Of a DNA stretch of 35,931 bases, positions 32,405 through 35,931 are shown one piece after another; position 1 is the first letter of the stretch, and every line of letters starts with the position of its first letter. The translations under genes were made by a program, and so were the position numbers. This stretch comes from Rhodospirillaceae bacterium (GTDB taxonomy: Bacteria > Pseudomonadota > Alphaproteobacteria > Rhodospirillales > Casp-alpha2), in the NCBI GenBank assembly GCA_002706405.1, contig PALN01000054.1:1-35931 (forward strand). The letters are read 5' to 3'. The notes under the pieces are model-generated. The model searched no databases, was not told the DNA's origin, and was given only the letters and a program-made list of their open reading frames with translations.

Positions 32405-33106
32405 TCAGTGGATCTCCTTCGCGCCCTTCATCGCGGCCTTCAACTTGTTGATGTCGAAGTCCGGCGCCTTGGCGGCGGTCAGGATCACCGCTTCGCGGCG
32501 GGTAATCCGGGCCACGACCTCGGGGATCTGCTTGACCGCCTCGTCGGGGATCATCACCGCGCCATGGTGGTCGGCGTGGATGATGTTGTTGGTGACCACG
32601 GTCATACCGTGGATGGTCACCTGACAATCGATGTCGACGACATGGACCCAGGCGTGGGACGGGCCGACTTCGCCGCCGATCAGATTGAAGCCGCGCGCAC
32701 TGTCCTTCAGATCGCGGAACGATCCGTTGGTCACGCCGCCGACCGCGCCCAGGCCCTTGTGCACGGTGGTCTGCACCTCACCCCAGAAGGCGCCGTAGCC
32801 GGGCCGGGGGTCGATGTCCTGGATCACCACCACGGTCGGCTTGGGACCCTGGGCGATGTATTCGTAATAGGCTTCGCGTTTGGCCGCCATTTCCGCCGGC
32901 GTTTCGTTGGGCGGCTCGGCGGCGCGGATGGTCGCCGTGCGGGCATAGCCGCAGATCGGCGGCAGGTCAGGATCAAGCGGCACCAGCGGTTCGGTGGTAT
33001 AGCCATGGCCGCGCCGTTCCGGGACGATTTCCTCAAGCGCGTTGCAGATGGTGGGCGTGTCCCATTGGGTCAGGACCGCCAGGTCTTCCGGCGTGAAATC
33101 GGTCAA
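32405..33106 (-). CDS. RraA-family protein (HMG/CHA aldolase-like)
   Basis: The 233-aa protein belongs to the RraA/HMG-aldolase family. The WGEVQTTVHKGLGAVGGVTN segment (from residue 108) and SFRDLKDS (Arg131, Asp132) fit the family's Gly-x20-Arg-Asp active-site pattern. True RraA proteins, which inhibit RNase E, are shorter, about 160 aa. The extra N-terminal and C-terminal parts here favour an enzymatic role such as 4-hydroxy-4-methyl-2-oxoglutarate aldolase or an oxaloacetate decarboxylase. AGAGAGGAC is ahead of the ATG. It lies 35 bases after the glutaredoxin-DinB gene in the same direction, so the two are probably one operon. Confidence 0.83.
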   Translation of the reverse strand: MTDFTPEDLAVLTQWDTPTICNALEEIVPERRGHGYTTEPLVPLDPDLPPICGYARTATIRAAEPPNETPAEMAAKREAYYEYIAQGPKPTVVVIQDIDPRPGYGAFWGEVQTTVHKGLGAVGGVTNGSFRDLKDSARGFNLIGGEVGPSHAWVHVVDIDCQVTIHGMTVVTNNIIHADHHGAVMIPDEAVKQIPEVVARITRREAVILTAAKAPDFDINKLKAAMKGAKEIH

Positions 33107-33141
33107 TTGGATGTCCTCTCTTTATTGGTTTTCGTCGGGGC

Positions 33142-33999
33142 CTATTCGGCCGCGCGGGTTTCCGCCGGTCCGGCGAAGGAGGCTTCGTCGAACGACCGTT
33201 CGTTGTCCCACACGTTCTTAGGGATCGGCAAGCCCGCAAAATCGGCATCGGTCAGGGGGCCGTTGGGTTCGATCCCCAATTTCTCGCGCAGCATCAGGAT
33301 GATCTGGCGGGTGTGCTGGCCCGTGTGCCAGCCCGTGCGCTCGAGAACCTCATGCAGGGTCACCTCGCCGTAGTAGACCTTGCCCGGCTGTTTGAAGTCG
33401 GTGGTCTTGCCGTCGCGGTCCCACCAGGCGGCAAAGCGGGTCCGGGTATTCGCGCCGTAATCCAGCAGGTCCTGTTTGCTTTTCATGGTTCCGGGCAGGA
33501 TGGATTTCAGGGCGTCGTAAGTATAGGGCGCATCGTTCTCGACCCGGTTCAGGAACACGTCGGCGATGTTGAAGACGTGATAGACCAACTGCCGGTAGGA
33601 GCGCGGGCGGCCCGGCAGAAGTTCGTCCAGGCGGGCTTCGGGAATCTGCGCAAGGTAGCGCCCGGCGGCATCCAGGTTCTGCAGGACCTTGTCCTTCATG
33701 TCCTCTGGACTGAGCATCTTGTGGCCGTCGTAGTCGAACCCGGCGACCTTGGCGACATCGCGGAACACGGCACCGTTGGCCCATTTATCGCCCTTGGCGA
33801 CGATCGGCACCAGGCGCACGCCGAGCGCTTCCAATTCCTTGAAGCCTTCCTCGTCCTCGATCACGTTGACCGAGACGAAGGGAATTCCGTGCTCGAGCAA
33901 AAATTCTTTTGTTTTCAGGCAACTGGAGCAGCCGGGCTGCCAGTAGACTTTGACCGGCAGGGCATCGCCCTCGGTCTGGGTTCCCGTTGTTTGGGACAT
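33142..33999 (-). CDS. Glutaredoxin-DinB domain fusion protein
   Basis: The 285-aa protein has two parts. Residues 14-85 form a glutaredoxin fold, VKVYWQPGCSSCLKTKEFL, with redox pair Cys24-Ser-Ser-Cys27, cis-Pro in LVPIV and GAVFRDV. Residues about 95-250 form a DinB/YfiT-like four-helix bundle with the metal triad His141 (LVYHVFNIADV), His225 and His229 (TGWHTGQHTRQ). DinB proteins include metal-dependent, thiol-cofactor enzymes such as maleylpyruvate isomerases and bacillithiol S-transferases. Joining to a glutaredoxin suggests a glutathione-linked redox or transferase reaction. The ATG at 33999 has AGAGGAAAC ahead; an upstream ATG is in a non-conserved lead. The next gene in the operon is the RraA-family gene. 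Confidence 0.87.
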   Translation of the reverse strand: MSQTTGTQTEGDALPVKVYWQPGCSSCLKTKEFLLEHGIPFVSVNVIEDEEGFKELEALGVRLVPIVAKGDKWANGAVFRDVAKVAGFDYDGHKMLSPEDMKDKVLQNLDAAGRYLAQIPEARLDELLPGRPRSYRQLVYHVFNIADVFLNRVENDAPYTYDALKSILPGTMKSKQDLLDYGANTRTRFAAWWDRDGKTTDFKQPGKVYYGEVTLHEVLERTGWHTGQHTRQIILMLREKLGIEPNGPLTDADFAGLPIPKNVWDNERSFDEASFAGPAETRAAE

Positions 34000-34042
34000 G
34001 TGACTGTTTCCTCTCTGTTGGGCTGGTGAAACCGGCCCATTA

Positions 34043-34052
34043 TTGTATACAA
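34043..34052. promoter_or_regulatory. TTGTATACAA palindrome in the divergent promoter region
   Basis: The perfect palindrome TTGTATACAA is identical to the one at 19905-19914. It lies 43 bases upstream of the glutaredoxin-DinB start and 172 bases before the CoA-transferase start, so it could control either operon or both. The form suits a GntR-FCD regulator. None is adjacent here; the window's own GntR is at 23966. Confidence 0.55.
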
Positions 34053-34224
34053 AAGGATAGGCTCGCTTCGCCACTGTAGGCAAGACGCATTGTCCCCGGT
34101 CCTGTGGGGCATTGGAAAATTTCTACAGCGGCACGATAGAAAAACGAAGGCTTGCCGCGGGGGGCCGGCGGGCTACTCTGCGCGCGGCCGTCGCCATCAG
34201 AATAAACGACCCAGGAGACTTTCC

Positions 34225-35424
34225 GTGACCCCACTCGCCGGCATCCGCATTCTCGACCTGACCAACGTCCTGGCCGGACCCTTCTGCTGCCACCAACTGG
34301 CCCATATGGGCGCCGATGTCATCAAGGTCGAAGTGCCGGGATCGGGCGACCTGGCGCGGCAATTGGGCGCCGATCCGGATTTGAACCGGAAGGGCATGGG
34401 AACCTCGTTCCTGGCCCAGAACACGGGCAAGCGGTCGATTACCATCAACATGAAGTCGGACAAGGGGAAGGAGGTCTTCCACCGCCTCGTCGCCACGTCA
34501 GACGTCTTGGTTGAAAACTTCCGGCCCGGCGTCATGGACCGCCTGGGCGTCGGTTACGAGGTGTTGAAAAAGAAACACCCGAACCTGATCTATTGCGCCA
34601 TCTCGGGCTTCGGGCAGGACGGTCCCCTGAAGTCGGCCCCCGCCTATGATCAGATCATCCAGGGCATGGCGGGCGTGATGTCCGTGACCGGGACGCCGGA
34701 AACGGCGCCGCTGCGCGTCGGCTACCCCATGGCCGACACCATCGGCGGCATGACGGCGGCCTTTGCCGTGGCGTCGGCCCTGGGCAACAAGGACCCGAAC
34801 AACCGCGGCTGCTTCATCGATGTCGCCATGCTGGAGGCGGTTCTGTCGACCATGGGCTGGGTGGTGTCCAATTTTCTGCAGCTGGGCATGGAACAGCAGC
34901 CCATGGGCAACGACAACTTCACGGCCAGTCCGTCCGGCACCTTCCGCACCGGCGACGGGCCCATCAACATCGCCGCCAACAAGCAGGAACAGTTCGAGGC
35001 CGTCTGCGACGTGGTTGGCCGTCCGGAGTTGAAGACCGATCCCCGTTTCGCCGAACGCCAGGCGCGTCTCGACAATCGGCAGGAACTGACGGCGCTGCTG
35101 GAGGAGGCCATGGCCACGAACACCGCCGGCCATTGGCGCGCGGCCCTGAATGCCGCCGGGGTGCCGGCGGGCGAGGTCCTGACCGTTCCCCAGATCCTGG
35201 CGCATCCGCAGATCGCCGACCGGGGCCTGATCGCCACCTTCGAAAACGTGCCCGGCGTCGGTCGTGACGTGCGGGTGGCGCGGGCGGGGGTCAAGATCGA
35301 CCATGCGCCCGTGGCGACCAACACGCCGCCGCCGCTGCTTGGTCAGGACACGGACGAGCTTCTGGGCGAACTGGGGTTTTCGGCGGACGACATCGCGGCG
35401 CTGAAGGCGGACAAGGCGGTATGA
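34225..35424 (+). CDS. CaiB/BaiF-type CoA-transferase (family III)
   Basis: The 399-aa protein opens PLAGIRILDLTNVLAGPFCC, the family III CoA-transferase signature. It continues with HMGADVIKVEVPGSGD, NTGKRSITINMKSDKGKE, VENFRPGVMDRLGVGYEVLK and GFGQDGPLKSAPAYDQIIQG, where Asp142 is the residue that forms the aspartyl-CoA anhydride in known members. It starts at GTG with AGGAG seven bases ahead; an ATG in the lead at 34090 lacks support. The enzymes move CoA between carboxylic acids. It overlaps the next gene (ATGA). Confidence 0.9.
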   Translation: MTPLAGIRILDLTNVLAGPFCCHQLAHMGADVIKVEVPGSGDLARQLGADPDLNRKGMGTSFLAQNTGKRSITINMKSDKGKEVFHRLVATSDVLVENFRPGVMDRLGVGYEVLKKKHPNLIYCAISGFGQDGPLKSAPAYDQIIQGMAGVMSVTGTPETAPLRVGYPMADTIGGMTAAFAVASALGNKDPNNRGCFIDVAMLEAVLSTMGWVVSNFLQLGMEQQPMGNDNFTASPSGTFRTGDGPINIAANKQEQFEAVCDVVGRPELKTDPRFAERQARLDNRQELTALLEEAMATNTAGHWRAALNAAGVPAGEVLTVPQILAHPQIADRGLIATFENVPGVGRDVRVARAGVKIDHAPVATNTPPPLLGQDTDELLGELGFSADDIAALKADKAV

Positions 35425-35931
35425 CCGGCGAACCGGCTCATCCGCTGGACCTGACGGCGCTTGCCGAGCACATGGCGGCGCACCTCGACGGGGTGACGCC
35501 GCCGCTCACCGCCCGCCAGTTCGCCGGCGGCATGTCCAATCCGACCTTCGAATTGACGGACGTGGCCGGGCGGCGCTTCGTGCTGCGCAAGAAACCGCCG
35601 GGCGAGCTGCTGCCTTCGGCCCATGCGGTCGACCGGGAGTTCCGCATCATGTCGGCGCTCAAAGGCGGCGACGTGCCGGTCGCCGAGCCCCTGATCCTGT
35701 GCATGGACGACGCCGTGATCGGGCAGGCGTTCTATATCATGGCCCATGTCGACGGGCGGGTGTTCCGTGAATTAGCACTGCCGGGCATGGCAGCATCGGA
35801 GCGGGCGGCGATCTATGACGCCATGAACGAGACATTGGCCCGGCTGCACCGCGTCGACTGGCGGGCGGCGGGGCTGGCGGACTTCGGGCGCGAGGGCGGC
35901 TATGCGGCGCGCCAGGTCAAGCGTTGGACCG
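35421..35931 (+). CDS. Phosphotransferase family protein, ACAD10/11 N-domain-like (partial)
   Basis: The gene runs off the window end after 170 codons. RQFAGGMSNPTFELT and FVLRKKPPGELLPSAHAVDR-EF match the APH/kinase-like domain that is fused to acyl-CoA dehydrogenase in animal ACAD10/11 and stands alone in many proteobacteria. The Lys of LRKKPPG and Glu of DREF are the expected ATP-site pair. ACAD10/11-type kinases act on 4-hydroxy-acyl-CoA in animals; here the link to the CoA-transferase through an ATGA overlap favours an acyl-CoA-related role. The catalytic Asp loop is beyond the window. Confidence 0.85.
   Translation, partial: MTGEPAHPLDLTALAEHMAAHLDGVTPPLTARQFAGGMSNPTFELTDVAGRRFVLRKKPPGELLPSAHAVDREFRIMSALKGGDVPVAEPLILCMDDAVIGQAFYIMAHVDGRVFRELALPGMAASERAAIYDAMNETLARLHRVDWRAAGLADFGREGGYAARQVKRWT

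Noticed and set aside
1..35931. CRISPR arrays, insertion sequences, rRNA genes or phage genes
   Set aside because: No regularly spaced repeats, transposase or integrase-like protein, rRNA segment or phage structural gene was recognised in the window.

Overview
The window looks like chromosomal DNA of a high-G+C alphaproteobacterium, most likely of the Rhodospirillales type. The grounds are codon usage strongly biased to G/C third positions, a tRNA with a CAT anticodon of typical alphaproteobacterial form, a homodimeric-type PyrC, DUF4197 and YgfZ housekeeping genes, and many NitT/TauT-, IclR-, CaiB- and DHA2-family genes. AcuI (acryloyl-CoA reductase) is common in marine lineages, but I cannot name the species.

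Layout. 1-162 is the tail of a beta-CASP metallo-beta-lactamase exonuclease, converging on a DUF4197 periplasmic protein (171-920). An IclR regulator, a NitT/TauT-type ABC importer (binding protein, permease, ATPase) and an amidase form one same-strand block (1083-5954). A 17-bp palindrome occurs both upstream of the regulator and at its 3' end, before the binding-protein gene, and is very probably the IclR operator. A reverse-strand pair follows (ygfZ, then a methyltransferase; 5958-7558). From 7740 to about 16313 a forward run carries four glycosyltransferases (GT9, GT2, two GT4), an AsnB-type amidotransferase, pyrC, acuI and a PEP-mutase/isocitrate-lyase-family enzyme. The first part is probably lipopolysaccharide or other envelope-glycan synthesis.

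16409-19816 is an accessory-looking stretch: a lipoprotein, a 65-aa orphan behind a perfect CRP-type palindrome, tRNA-Met, a small peptidoglycan-binding-like protein, a pair made of an unknown 154-aa protein and a stand-alone AAA/ABC-type ATPase in lower-G+C DNA, and a 76-aa orphan. Then come a DHA2 drug-efflux-type MFS transporter and a reverse-strand ammonium-transporter/histidine-kinase fusion (21589-23649). Divergent to the latter is a tightly overlapping GntR, alpha/beta hydrolase, EamA exporter operon.

The last third is catabolic. A second IclR regulator precedes two acyl-CoA dehydrogenase subunits and a DUF2238 membrane protein. After a small secreted protein with a strong terminator come an enolase-superfamily dehydratase, a small Cys-containing secreted protein, and a reverse operon of a glutaredoxin-DinB fusion and an RraA/HMG-aldolase-family protein. 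Divergent from that operon are a CaiB/BaiF CoA-transferase and an ACAD10-type phosphotransferase cut by the window edge. A perfect TTGTATACAA palindrome lies in this divergent promoter region and again before the MFS gene.

The items most worth a second look are the Amt-kinase fusion, the glutaredoxin-DinB fusion, the tRNA-adjacent ATPase module, and the three palindromic operator sets. No CRISPR array, insertion sequence or rRNA was seen.
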